64,000 nucleotides of DNA from assembly GCA_019096195.1 (NCBI GenBank), contig JAGTXK010000189.1:186001-250000 (forward strand). The letters run 5' to 3'. The stretch's first letter is position 1. Each line of letters begins with the position of its first letter. A program made the position numbers and the translations under genes. The DNA is from Boletus sp. NGJ. Its lineage: Eukaryota; Basidiomycota; Agaricomycetes; Boletales; Boletaceae. The notes beneath the pieces were generated by a model, which saw only the letters and a list, made by a program, of their open reading frames with translations, did not search any database and was not told where the DNA came from. This document shows, piece after piece, positions 35,235 through 46,686 of the stretch.

Positions 35235-36773
35235 TTACGCCGCAGTATCCAGTTGGCACCAGTTGACTCTGCCTTCTCCACCGTACTTCTTCTCTAGCCA
35301 ATCATTGGCAGCCTTAAAATGCCCGTTGCCCAAGAATCCTTTGTTAGCGCTAAATGGCGAGGGATGCTAATCCGAATCGAGCAAGTGAGGAATGGAGAAG
35401 CAACCCAATGTCAGGTACATACCGCGCTGGTCAGGATCAGGTGCTTGGTCTGATCGTTGTCAGGTCCAGATACGCCGAGAGCAAGAGAAAACAGACTGAC
35501 CTTCTTCAATTTGGCAACCCTTTTCCCCGCCCATGCCCCCCAGGCCAGGAACACAACACCGCGTCCGATTCCGTGACCATCGGGATCGTTGCGGCCACCT
35601 AGGTTTGCGCCGCCGTACTTGTCAACCACGTCGACAACCTTATCCGTAAACTCTTCCCAACCCCTTCCGGCATGCGAACCAGCTTGGTTTGCCTTCACGG
35701 TCAGACACGTGTTCAGCATGAGGACACCATTCTCAGCCCAGGCGGTCAGGTTTCTGGAAACGCCGTACCACTATGAGCGTCGCAGATAGCACAACCTTAT
35801 CATACGGCTTACCCATGTTGGGGAGGTTTGAATTCGGGATATTCTGCCTTGATCTCTGCGTATATCTACGATGCCCTTTAAGCTGTGCTGCAATTCATCG
35901 CTGACTTGGCTCACATTTCGTAACGACGGCGGAACAGTGACGCCCTTGGGGACTGAGAAGCAAAGCCCTGTAAAGCCGTCTTAAATGAGGATCTCGAGCA
36001 ACTCGGAACCAACGGCTTACCATGCGCCTGATTGGGACCGTGATAGGGATCCTGACCTATGATAACGACTCTGACCTTGCCCAACGGCGTATTCGACCAG
36101 GAGTAGATATTCCGAGCTTTACCACCGCAGTAAACATGAGTCATCCAAGTTACACTAGAAGATCAGCGCGGTGAACTTACGGGTCGGGTAAACCTTGAGG
36201 CTCTTTACGTTGTCATCTGGGCCTTTCACGCCTTCCTCCCAAAGGGACTTTTTCAGAGATATGAAATACGGTTTCTTAATCTCATCCTTGAGGAGCTTTA
36301 GCCTAGAGTGGTCGCGTGAGTTTGAGTCATGTGGACTTGAAGATACCCAGTGTGAAGAGAAGTCATTGTACTTGCCAGCTCTTGCCCATGCAGTCGCATT
36401 CAAGCTTGAGCAAGTGCCTCTGATCTTCTGGAATAGACTCTATGAATTCGCTCAAGGAGAATGGAATGAAGTTCAGGCGCTGGAGACCAGCGGAGCCCGC
36501 TATCTTTATGTTGGCAACACCTCCCGAGGACGAGCTCAAGGTATCCAACTTTGCTTTCTTTGTTTCCGGCTGCCCAGTCTTTTCCGACCGAGCGTCCTTG
36601 GGAGCGGTGAACATGTCCATGAGTGTACGCTGTCGCTTCAAGGGGTTCGAAGCCGACGTGGACGCGCTGGCGTTGTCCTGTGAAGCGCTGGGCGCCGTGG
36701 ACACATCATCGCGTGTCGATGACGCGGCGGTTTCGACATCTGCGAGATAAATGACGCGTGCGCCGTCCGCCAT
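35235..36773 (-). CDS. UNG1: Uracil-DNA glycosylase, family 1
   Basis: Removes uracil from DNA to start base-excision repair. From ATG 36773: [20 protein letters not shown], with QRTLMDMF about 45 residues in, which resembles a PCNA-binding (PIP) box. The catalytic core has [20 protein letters not shown] (the water-activating Asp in GQDPYHG) and PPSLRNIYAEIK. It continues with [37 protein letters not shown] and the uracil-binding/Leu-loop motif [17 protein letters not shown]. The last residues NWCQLDTAA end at 35235. Five or so short introns. All class 1 motifs are intact. No mitochondrial presequence is obvious at this start, which suggests mainly nuclear action. It is 84 bp from the divergent SEC59 start. 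Confidence 0.94.
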
Positions 36774-36857
36774 CTAGTCTACGAACGAGGACAAGATGCA
36801 AAAAGGCTCTACGCGTAGCTTTTGACGCGTGCTTGCCGTCCGGGATGGTTGCCTATT

Positions 36858-39800
36858 ATGGATCCGCCACCGGACCCTCGCCGAAGAGCGACGTCCAATT
36901 CATGTAGCACTGCTTTTGAGACCTGACCCCGACCAACAAATTGAGACGGTTACACGTCACCAATATTTGCCAAACTGCCTCGTTCAGCCTCCTCTCCCTC
37001 ACCGCCATCCGCCAAGAATGCTTCAGGGCGCGCAGATTCAGTCAAGAGGCCGTTCCTTAATGTCCGGTCGTCTAAACGGCGTCCGGACTCGTTCAGCGTA
37101 GATGTAGTACCGCCAGATGGCAGCAATGTGGATCTGAGCTCCACGTACAATGCTGGATCATCGAGGTATGACCACGCTCTCAATGGTTTGCCAAGCTGAC
37201 ACGGTAAAATAGTGACGATTGTGACTCAGATACAACTGGCCAGGACACGGACGACGAACAGAATCTCGACCGTGGACGTCGCACATCCTTGAAGAGTCTA
37301 CGGCAAGACGTGCGAGATACGGTGAGGAAGAAAAGGCAGCAAATGTCGCCCTCGCGACGCACTTTGAGTCCCGTACTCGCCGAGCACCTTTCGGAACAGA
37401 AGACGAATGGCACATCCGGGCGTAGGCAGTCGCTCGCGCGCTCCCGGTCTCCGCACATTCGTAAAGTGAACAGTTCAGGCCAGAGTCCTCATCAAACTAC
37501 CAGTACCCCTATGTCCCATCCTCGTCATCGCGCCCCGCCAACGCCGTATGTTCTTCTTCCCGGGGAGATTTCTCATTGCATTTCAATACCATTCAGTGGC
37601 ATGCTGTGGAATTTCTCCGCCGACGCGCGAAGTTTGGCGGAATCCCTTTTGCTTCTCGGGTCTTTGTACTATGCAAATCGAAAACTGGCTTTGGCTTTCG
37701 GGCCTTTGCACACACCTGGCTCTTCACCATCATCAGGTAAGACTTCCCAACGAAAAGGAGTCTATATGCACACCTCTTTTGCAGAAATAGACATACTCAT
37801 AGTCACCTGCATTATTTATCTCATTTGGAGTCACTCTTCTTTTGTGAAAAAGGCACCTATTCCGCCTCCTGACGTGGCCGATGTTCGCGCTCCGTCTCCT
37901 CGCATAGATCGGGATAGCAGGCGCGGCGGTAGCCTGCGTTCGTCCCAGAATAGAGCACACTTTGGGTTTGTGTGGATGAGTGTACCGAAGAATTTCAGGT
38001 GCGTCCATGCCCTAGGAATTTGTGCATATCACTGATATGATTCAGGGACTGTCCGGATGATGGTGTACTGACAGGGCTGTCATTTGCACCCCTCATCTCA
38101 ATTGCCCTGTTGTTCTCCTCGCTCCACCAAACTGCATCACCTAACCCTGGTGTGCTACTTCCTGACTGGCTGATAGAAGCTCCTCGCATTCTTCAACATG
38201 CGCGTGCACCATTGTCCGTTCTGGACGCTTTGATATTGTCTAGGCGTAGCCTGGTCGATTATGCAACGCTCTGTTCATTCATTCTCCTGATCCAGATCTT
38301 TTCTTCATCGTGGTACGAAGCAAGGTACCGCAGGGGACGGAACGTGCCTGAGGGTGAGCGTGGCTCTGTACCACGCAGCGAAGCACGACGGACATGGACC
38401 TATTGGATATATTCGTATGTCCTCACCCTGGTCGCGCTGTTTGTCCGACATCTGTTTGCAAGTAACAATATCAACCTGTGGCATAGTGAGTACCTTCTAA
38501 TCCTGCGTATCGAATCGGTTCACCAAAGTGGATAGACCTCAGCTACTTTGATATCATCGTAGGCTCCGTGTTCTTTCAGTTCTGCCTATACATCGCTTTA
38601 CGCCTCGCTCATGGAGGTTTCACTCTTGGTGAACTTGCACTTGTATGCTTTGGTGGAGTGTCTTTGGGTACCGAACTACTCAATCTCACGAGAGCACAGG
38701 TAAGCGAACAGGTAAACTTTAAATGATGTATACTGATTATTTTCGATCAAGTTATGGCCGAAGAGGACGCCCTTTATCAAGACTTACCGCCTCCCAGGCC
38801 CGCTTCTTATTCTTCAGGTTGCCCTCATTGCCGGATCGTTGCTTACTGGGTTCCTGCTTTCCCCGCTGCTCGCATTATCTCGTCATATAGCTCAGCGACC
38901 AGTTCGTCGGCTCCGATTCCCCCACGAAAAGCCTAGACACCGACGAGCGCTTGCTGCTGGCTTCTATGTTGGCACAATCGTAATTGTAGCTGGTCTGATT
39001 GGGTCGTGGACGTGGCTGTGCCTCGGCAAACGGGACCCGTGGTTATGGGTGATCTTTTGGATTCTCCAGGGAAAAAAGAAGTGGACCCGACCATTGCTGC
39101 TGGGTTACTGGGCACTGCTGGGCAGTATAAGCGTTGCGGGGTGGAACCGACAGTTGTCGAGGTCCCGGAGGTACAAGCCACGAAACGCTGCGAGCAACAT
39201 GGGAGACAATGGGATGCATTCAACGCCAACGGTCCAAACCCAGAAATCCGCAGAACCAGTCACGCCTGCTACGTCACCAACGGCAGGATTAGGGCTTGCG
39301 TTTGCAAACTTGCCGAACCTTCCAAATTTGCCCAATGGGACACAGGTGGCGACAGACTTGCTGGACGCTGCCGACAAGCACGTTCCGACGCTGAGTATAA
39401 ATGCTCGTCGGAAGTTTTTCCACGCGTTAGCGGTGGTTATGTTTTTGCCCGGTGTGGCTGTTGACGTCAGTCGTGCCTACACTTGTGTCATGCGTGTTGC
39501 TAACGAGAGGCATTATGCGAAACAGCCAGCATTTACACACTTGTCATTCAGCGCTGCATTCGCGTTGTTCATATTTGCGGAGTATGTGCGATACTTTGCC
39601 ATTTATCCGTTCGGAGCCGCTGTGCATTTGTTCATGAACGAGTTCCTGGATCAAAAAGACCGTGGGACGGCGATTTTGAGTCATTTTTACCTGTTGACCG
39701 GATGTGCGGGGTCAGTGTGGCTTGAAGGGTGAGTGGGGTGGATATTCGACGGGCCGGATACTGAGTGGAGACGATCTAGACCGTCGCGGATTCTGATGTA

Positions 39801-40157
39801 TACAGGGATTCTTGCGCTGGGCGTGGGGGACGCGCTCGCGTCGATCGTGGGGAAGCGGATTGGAAAGCACCGGTGGTCCGCGAGTTCGTCAAAGACGATC
39901 GAGGGGAGTACTGCATTTGCGGTGTCCGTTGTAGGGTGTGCATGGGTTCTGCGTGTGGTTGGGCTTACAGAGCGGTTCTCGGTACGCGTGTCGGTCGATA
40001 AATGGGTGCGGATATGACGCTGACGGTATGGATCTAGATGACACGGTACGGGGTTGTTGCGGTGCTATCGTCGTTGTTGGAAGCGCTGTCGGAGCAGAAC
40101 GATAATTTGACATTACCACTGTACATGTGGAGCATCCTGGTCGTGGTGGGGGTGTAG
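36858..40157 (+). CDS. SEC59: Dolichol kinase
   Basis: ER membrane CTP-dependent kinase that makes dolichyl phosphate for N-glycosylation, O-mannosylation and GPI anchors. The start MDPPPDPRRRATSNS joins, over a short intron, to a Ser/Pro/Arg-rich cytosolic region with KRRPDSFSVDVVPPDGSNVD. Then come many hydrophobic segments between 37530 and 39100. The C-terminal kinase region has the conserved blocks NARRKFFHALAVVMFLPGVA, FAEYVRYFAIYPFGAAVHLF, SHFYLLTGCAGS, GVGDALASIVGKRIGKHRW and SSKTIEGSTAFAVSVV. A last exon (MTRYGVVAVLSSLLEALSEQ) ends at 40157. About ten introns. The N-terminal extension is longer than in yeast, as is common in filamentous fungi. Confidence 0.9.
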
Positions 40158-40269
40158 ATGGTCATGTGACCGGGTAGTGGTAGTGGGGAATCTGGAATGT
40201 ATTTCCGATCTGCATTAGTCTCTCTACTCGCACTTTGTGTCAGACTCTTCTCTTCTCCTCCTCCTAGCC

Positions 40270-40293
40270 ATGCCCGCTATACGAACCACGTGA
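40270..40293 (+). promoter_or_regulatory. Upstream open reading frame before the histidine kinase
   Basis: A seven-codon frame (MPAIRTT, stop TGA at 40291-40293) ends two bases before the ATG of the histidine kinase. If transcription starts upstream of 40270, which is unproven, ribosomes would meet it first and it could lower or regulate translation of the kinase. Confidence 0.45.
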
Positions 40294-40295
40294 TC

Positions 40296-43200
40296 ATGCC
40301 AATCCCAGATAATGTCCGCTCCCCCAAGCTCCCTTTCCCCGCCCTCGCAACCCCCTTTCCTCTTCTCCACGATCCGTCCTTCCAGATGCCCTTCCAGCTC
40401 TTCCCAAACCCTACCGAGCGCGTTCGCAGACCCTCCAGACCCGCTACCGCCTCCATTCTCGACGGCCCCTCTTTTCTCCTCCCCAGCCCTCCCATTCCTT
40501 CAAATCAAGACGTCCTCGTATGTTGTCCTTCTCTCCCTTGCTAGTCCACACCCAAACCCCTTCCAGAACACCCCCCCTCCACGCACGGACGGCGATGTCT
40601 CCAACTACGCCTCTCGCTGCGACACCATAAACGGTATGCATCTCTGCGCCCTCCGTTCCGCGGACTTCGATTGACTTTTCCTTCTCCCTATACCCTGACG
40701 CTAACAAACCCCCGCCAAAGATGGCTCGACGCACGCGACTGATGCACGATCACAAGCAACGCTCTCCGACTATGACTGGGTCTCCTTCATCACTGCCTAT
40801 GCAGCTGGCCAGTGGAACCCTCATCGAACTCCACACCCCCCTCGTTCTGTATTCGATCCTACTTGGTTCAGCGTGCAATCCCAACCTCCGGATCTCACCG
40901 CCTCCACATCTCCGAACAAGTCGTGGCAGTCCGGTGCATCCTCATCTGAATATCTGCTTCCGGGGCACCCCGTCTCCTTGTCACCAAGCTCTGAGCTAGC
41001 CAATGAGAAGGAATCCAAGAATCAACTTACCGTCTCCCCCGAGAAACACTTCTCGAAGCTCCCCCCACCGCCAGCCTCGTTGATTGTCCGTCGCTTCCGT
41101 AAATCGTTCAACGATATCAGACAAACGACTGGCCATACAATGCAGCTTTCCCTTGATGGTGCCCAGAGCTTGGCTATGGCTCCAGACGCGACCACTGCCG
41201 CAGCGACCATGCGTTGGGCCGCAGCCAGAGTGAACATATCTCCCCTTGCATTACCCTCTCCTGAGCATGAACTCACCGATCCTATGCGCGGTGTGCATGC
41301 TGCCATCCCTGGAGCCCATGCACCTGAATGTAGTCCTCCGCTTAATCCTGGGACTCCTGGAAACAACCGTAAAACACGCTTGGGTAGTTTCTGGGAGGGG
41401 ACCCAGGACGTGGGCGACGATACTGACCGACTGTCGACGATCCATGGCTCAAATCCCGCGTCACCAACACACTCCACAATAGATGGCGACGTTCGTCCCC
41501 TTGCAGATTCGTCATGGAACGCTTTCCTTACGTCTGCTTCTGTACCTCTGCCACGACGATCGCCAGAGGAACACCCTGAAGAAGACTATTTCACCGCATC
41601 CAGTTCACGTGCGAACACTGTTGACACTGACCCTCGGATCTCCCCTGATGTGCCTAGCATATGGCAAGAGTATGTTAATGTCCAGCGAGACAATGAATCT
41701 CTCGATGTGAACATGTCAACCATACCACGCAGAACGTGCCTTACTCGCCAAACGTCATCTCCTTTACCGATCTCGACCGCCTCAAAGCTCCCTGGTGGGC
41801 GGTCAGTCTCTGAGACGGTAAGCAGCTATAGAATAGGTCGTGCTGCGAAAGAGGAACAAATGTTCTTGGAGCTGGGATATCTTGCTCCTCCTAATCCCCC
41901 AGATGAGCTCGAGCGAAGACGTGCACTCTACAAGTAAGTACATATTCATATTGCTTACAGGCACTTTCCCAGCAACATATTGATGAGTGGCGATTAGATT
42001 CAATATCTGGAATACTGCACCCGATATCAATTTTGATCGGATTGCTCACTTGGTCAAGCTTGTATTCAATACCAAAAGCGTATATATCTCCCTTGTGGAC
42101 GGTACAGAGCAGTATGCCCTTTACATTGCAATTCCATCCAATGTTTCACTGATGTTTGGGGCAATAGATGGTTCAAATCTCAATGTACGTGTTTCGAGGC
42201 CTTTGCCTGCCATTGCCGCTTACCTATTGGTGTAACAGGTGGAACATCGTTCACGCGTTGCCCTCGCCTGACTTCATTTTGTGCACACAGTATCCTACAA
42301 CGGTAAGTTTCGGTGTGTTATCGTTCCGTATCTTCATAATCTTCTGCAGTTGTGATGAGCCTACTGTCATTTTGGACACATTAGCAGATTGGCGCTTCGC
42401 GAAGAATGTGCGTGAGAGTTTTTCCAGTGCTTGTATGTCTCCCATTGTTGAGGCTCCTTTAGCCATTTGTGACCGGGAATCCCCACACCCGATTTTACGC
42501 GGGTGCACCATTGCGGACTCAGGAAGGATATAATATTGGCAGGTAATGCATGGCGGATGTCCTGCCACAGGTAGCTCATGTAGTGGTAGCTTGGCCCTGA
42601 TTGACGATTCACCGAGGCAAGACTTCTCGCCTCGTCAACGACATACTCTCAAGGAATTTGCGGTGGGTAAAAAGGTTTGGTACCTTCTGTGGTACTGAGT
42701 ACTCTCAAGGCGGTTGTCATGCGCGAGATGGAACTGTGGAGAGACAAGGTCCAGCTGTTCCTTAAAATATTTGACTTTTCCAATGACCTTTTCCGCAGAT
42801 CCAACTTCGCATACGAGACAAGATCCAAACATCTGTGGGATTTCTTATGTGACGTGATGGCACCTCCCTAATTTTTTTTTCTAGATGGAACACTTTAGTA
42901 GAGAATGTCTTGAGATCGACCAACAAGAGTCCCAGAATGTCGATATGTACGCCTCGGCGTCCATGGACAAAGTATATGACCGTGCAGCCAAGCTCGTGAA
43001 GCGTACGTTGGATGTCGAAGAAGTTCTAGTCATGGATGTCTCGCACTGCGAGGTACTTGAAACACTCAATGCAGAAGCAACTGTGTCGGTGGTAATGCAC
43101 CACGGTAACGCTCAGACACGCGCGACTTCACGGACCCTTACCGCCGATGAGCAAAGCAAGCTTAACACATTTTTTGAGCAATTCCCAGACGGCAAGATTT

Positions 43201-46092
43201 CAGAAGGAATCTTACCGGTTTGTTTTCGCCCGTTTATACCAACTCATATACAATATGCTTTAAGTGAGTGGTTAAACCTTTGTAGCGGTCAAATACCGAC
43301 TCATCGCGATACAGCGGTCCCCGTCTTCAATATTGACAAGCGACCCTTCGCACTAATCTGCGCCTACAATGCCTCCGATCCATCGCGGCGCTTTGTAAGT
43401 AATAGATGTTTGCACACGTCATTTTGTTTACATCGACCACGTAGTTGGAAGGTCACGAACTGTCCTATCTGCGTGCTATTGGTACTGTCCTATATGTGCA
43501 CACGAGCATGTCTAACGTTATATCAGGTGTAATCATCCTCTCCGCCGTGCTGAAGCGACGCATGATGCTTGCAGATCAGGCCAAAAGTTTATTTATATCG
43601 AAGTAAGTCGTTCTGCTGCACTCTGTCGGACAATATCTGATGGGTATCCAGTATATCCCACGAACTGCGAACACCACTTCATGGAGTAAGTTACAGTTTT
43701 CCCTTCTGTGCAATGTTTGATTGAGGTGTCAACGTAGATATTAGCAGCTGCGGAATTATTGGCCGACACCCAATTGAATCATGGTCAAACTTCATTCTTG
43801 CACACTGTCCAGGCGTGCGGTACATCGCTTGTGGAGACTGTGAATCATGTGCTGGACTTCACGAAGCTCAGCGGGAACATGAAGTCGGGTGGTGTTGAGA
43901 ATGTCATCTCCCGGACAAGGTATGTCATCCTCAATTTCCCCATAGTTGAAGCTCATATAACATTGGGTAGAGTGGACCTGGAGCAACTTGTCGAGGAAGC
44001 GATTGACGGGTCATGGATAGGCTATTGCGCACGCAATTCGTCTAGGGGTTCTGAGATAGGCAGTGTATATGCGCCGAATTTGAATCAGCGAGCCTCGAGC
44101 GTTATGACCGCTCCAGAGTCTTCGCAGAACGTCGAGATCGTCGTCAATATCGATCACCGCGAGGGAGTAGGTTCATTGAAATGGACTTTCCACGCATTTT
44201 GCTGAGACCAGGATCACGTAGGGGTGGATATTGAAGTGTGACAAAGGCGGCATACGCCGAGTGTTGATGAATGTATTTGGGAACAGCCTCAAGTTCACAT
44301 CAGTGGGTGGATCATTGCCTCTTCACGCCTTCGCTCACTGGTTGCATACAGAATGGTTATATTCATGTGTCGCTGAGACAACTCTCTGCACCTGAGGATG
44401 TCGTGAATGACATGGTTAAGATAGAGCTCTGTGTGAGCGATACGGGGAAAGGTATTAGTCAAAATTTCCTCAAGGTCAGTTCCTTCATCTCGAGGTCAGA
44501 AGATTATCATTCCTACACTATTATCAGAACCACCTGTTCCATCCGTTCTCGCAAGAGAACCCACTACAGGCTGGTACGGGTTTGGGACTTGCGATCGTGA
44601 GCAGCATCGTCCGTTCCCCAAGTATCGCTGGCAAAGTAGAGGTCCTCAGCGAGGAGAACGTGGGTACAGATATCAAAGTGGTTTTTGAAGCCGAGATACC
44701 TGCAGAGGGCTCGAGTAACATTCAAGACCCATTTTTCTTTGACGACCAAATGCGACCACCGGTGATCTCCTTCCTTGGTTTCAAGAAACGAGGTCATGGT
44801 ACCCAGCTTCTCAGCGAGGTTCTTCACAAATACCTCATCACCTGGTGGGGTTTCACGCCTCAGCGAGAGGGTGCTGAGCTCGGTGATATCATCATTCTTA
44901 ACGAGGACCCATCACCCATCGTCACTGCCCTCGAGAAGATGGACAACCACCGCTCATTCATCATTCTTACCTCTAGTCGGGGAAGCCCTCGTGTAATGGG
45001 GATTTGCAACGCATATGAGACCAATGGTGGCTTTTGTCGCGTCGTGCACAAGCCCGGCGGACCCTTCAGACTCCGTACAGCCCTGAAGCAACTTCTCCGA
45101 GCGAAACAACGACGACAACACCGCACGCCGAGTTTCACCAGCTCAGGCATGAGTACTGAAGATAGTGTCTCTCTTCATTCAACTATTTTCGCGGACGAGT
45201 TCTCGGAGTCTGCCGCCGAGAAACACCGACGTGGGAGCATCGATAACTGGCGAGACCAGCCAACGTTGCTAGCCACAGGCATTTCCGGTGTTACCGTGGC
45301 TATATCTCCAGACTCAGAGAAAGACATCATCTTCCAACCTACCGATGGTGAACAAACAGTGACGTTCCCATGCATCAGCAACTCAGCACTCGCGGTCGGA
45401 GCCGACGGGAACCTGCTCAAAGCGTCAGTGGGACCTGTCGAGTCGACCAAACTACGTCGAAAGGTATTGGTTGTCGAGGATAATAGCATCCTTCGTAGCT
45501 TGCTGTGGGTGATCTTATCCTTGGTCATGCTCGTTTTCGCTGACTTACTTGCGAGGTAGTGGCAAGTGGCTCAGCAAAAAGGTGTGCAAAGTCACAAACG
45601 TTGGAGATGTTGTCTCACATTTTTTAAAGGGCTTTGAATATTGTGAAGCTGTAGACGGTCGCCAGGGAGTTGAGATCTTCCAGAACGAAGGCCCGTTTGA
45701 GTGAGTGGTGATTCTTGCCGTCGGGTGCTTTGCCTGATATTGGGTTAGTGTGGTGCTGTTAGATCTATCGATGCCAGTCCTCGATGGTAAGCTGTTTTTC
45801 GTGTGTTATTTTATCGTTCAGGGGTATTCATTTCATCGATAGGAGTCGGCGCTACTGTTGAGATTCGCCAAATTGAGCGCGCGGGTTCAAGTCAACAGTC
45901 GAGCGTGATCCTGGCACTGACAGGCATGTCCTCACTTGAAGATAAGCGGAAAGCCTTCGAGGCTGGAATGGATGGATAGTGCGTTTTCCACCCATCGATA
46001 CAAACATCCTCTTGACCATCACCTGCAGCCTGGTCAAACCTGTCGCATTCAGAACATTAGATGACATGTTCCACAAACTGGGCCTTGCTTGA
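40296..46092 (+). CDS. Hybrid histidine kinase (GAF-like sensor, HisKA, HATPase, receiver)
   Basis: Fungal two-component sensor; phosphate passes from His to Asp in one protein and then to an Hpt protein. The start MPIPDNVRSPKLPFPALATP stays in frame through the first two introns, while the nearby ATG at 40312 does not. A long Ser/Pro-rich N-terminus (to about 41930) is followed by GAF-like segments (DRIAHLVKLVFNTKSVYISL; DKVYDRAAKLVKRTLDVEEV). The phosphoacceptor box NISHELRTPLHGI lies on a 34-nt exon (43652-43685). The ATPase N and G boxes are MNVFGNSLKFT, SDTGKGIS and GTGLGLAIVSSIV. The receiver has KVLVVEDNSILR, the phospho-Asp in LLDLSMPVLDG, ALTGMSS and the Lys of YLVKPVAFRTL, with stop at 46092. 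All core boxes are present. The stimulus is unknown. No membrane segment is evident, so it is probably cytosolic. Confidence 0.88.
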
Positions 46093-46686
46093 CACAATGC
46101 ATGCATCGCATTCACAGCGTACACACACACAACCACCCTCGCGCGACTGGACATTGACTGATTCAACCATCTGTTAGAATTTTTCGAGGACGCACTCACG
46201 TTTCATTTACCCTTTTGACACCCAGCATAGTGTTGTGTTCGCCATTTGATCTACTCCACCAATCCACTCCATGAACAGCCAATTGCCTCTCGTCCCTCGT
46301 GTCTCACCACTGCAATGTCCGTTCTTATCACGCTTGCTTTGTTATACCACCACGCTGATTGTTCTTTTGTACACCCGAGCTCCTTAATTTTTGTCCCCAA
46401 GCATCTTTTCCTCGATTGGTAGCCATTGCTCTGCCATCCCGATTCCTTGGAATGTATTAGCTATTAAATTATGCACGAATTTCTGGGTACATGAGACCGC
46501 AAAGCAATACCCTACCACTAAACGTTTCCTTCTAGGGCGAAAAGGGCAGGAACCAGACAGTGTAAAAACAAGGTTTGCATGCTTCAAGTTCACAAATGTA
46601 GCGACGAGATCAAGTATTAAATCTACACGACAAGTGGACTGTTCTGAGAATACATGGCCGGATGAACGGCAAAGCGTCGATTGCGT
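46093..46686. other. Convergent intergenic region, histidine kinase / CBL-MVK
   Basis: 594 bp between two stop codons on opposite strands. It presumably holds two 3' UTRs. No gene recognised. Confidence 0.5.

Noticed and set aside
40312-40674. Alternative start MSAPPSSLSPPSQ for the histidine kinase
   Set aside because: After the first intron this frame meets a stop, while the frame from 40296 continues correctly through two introns.
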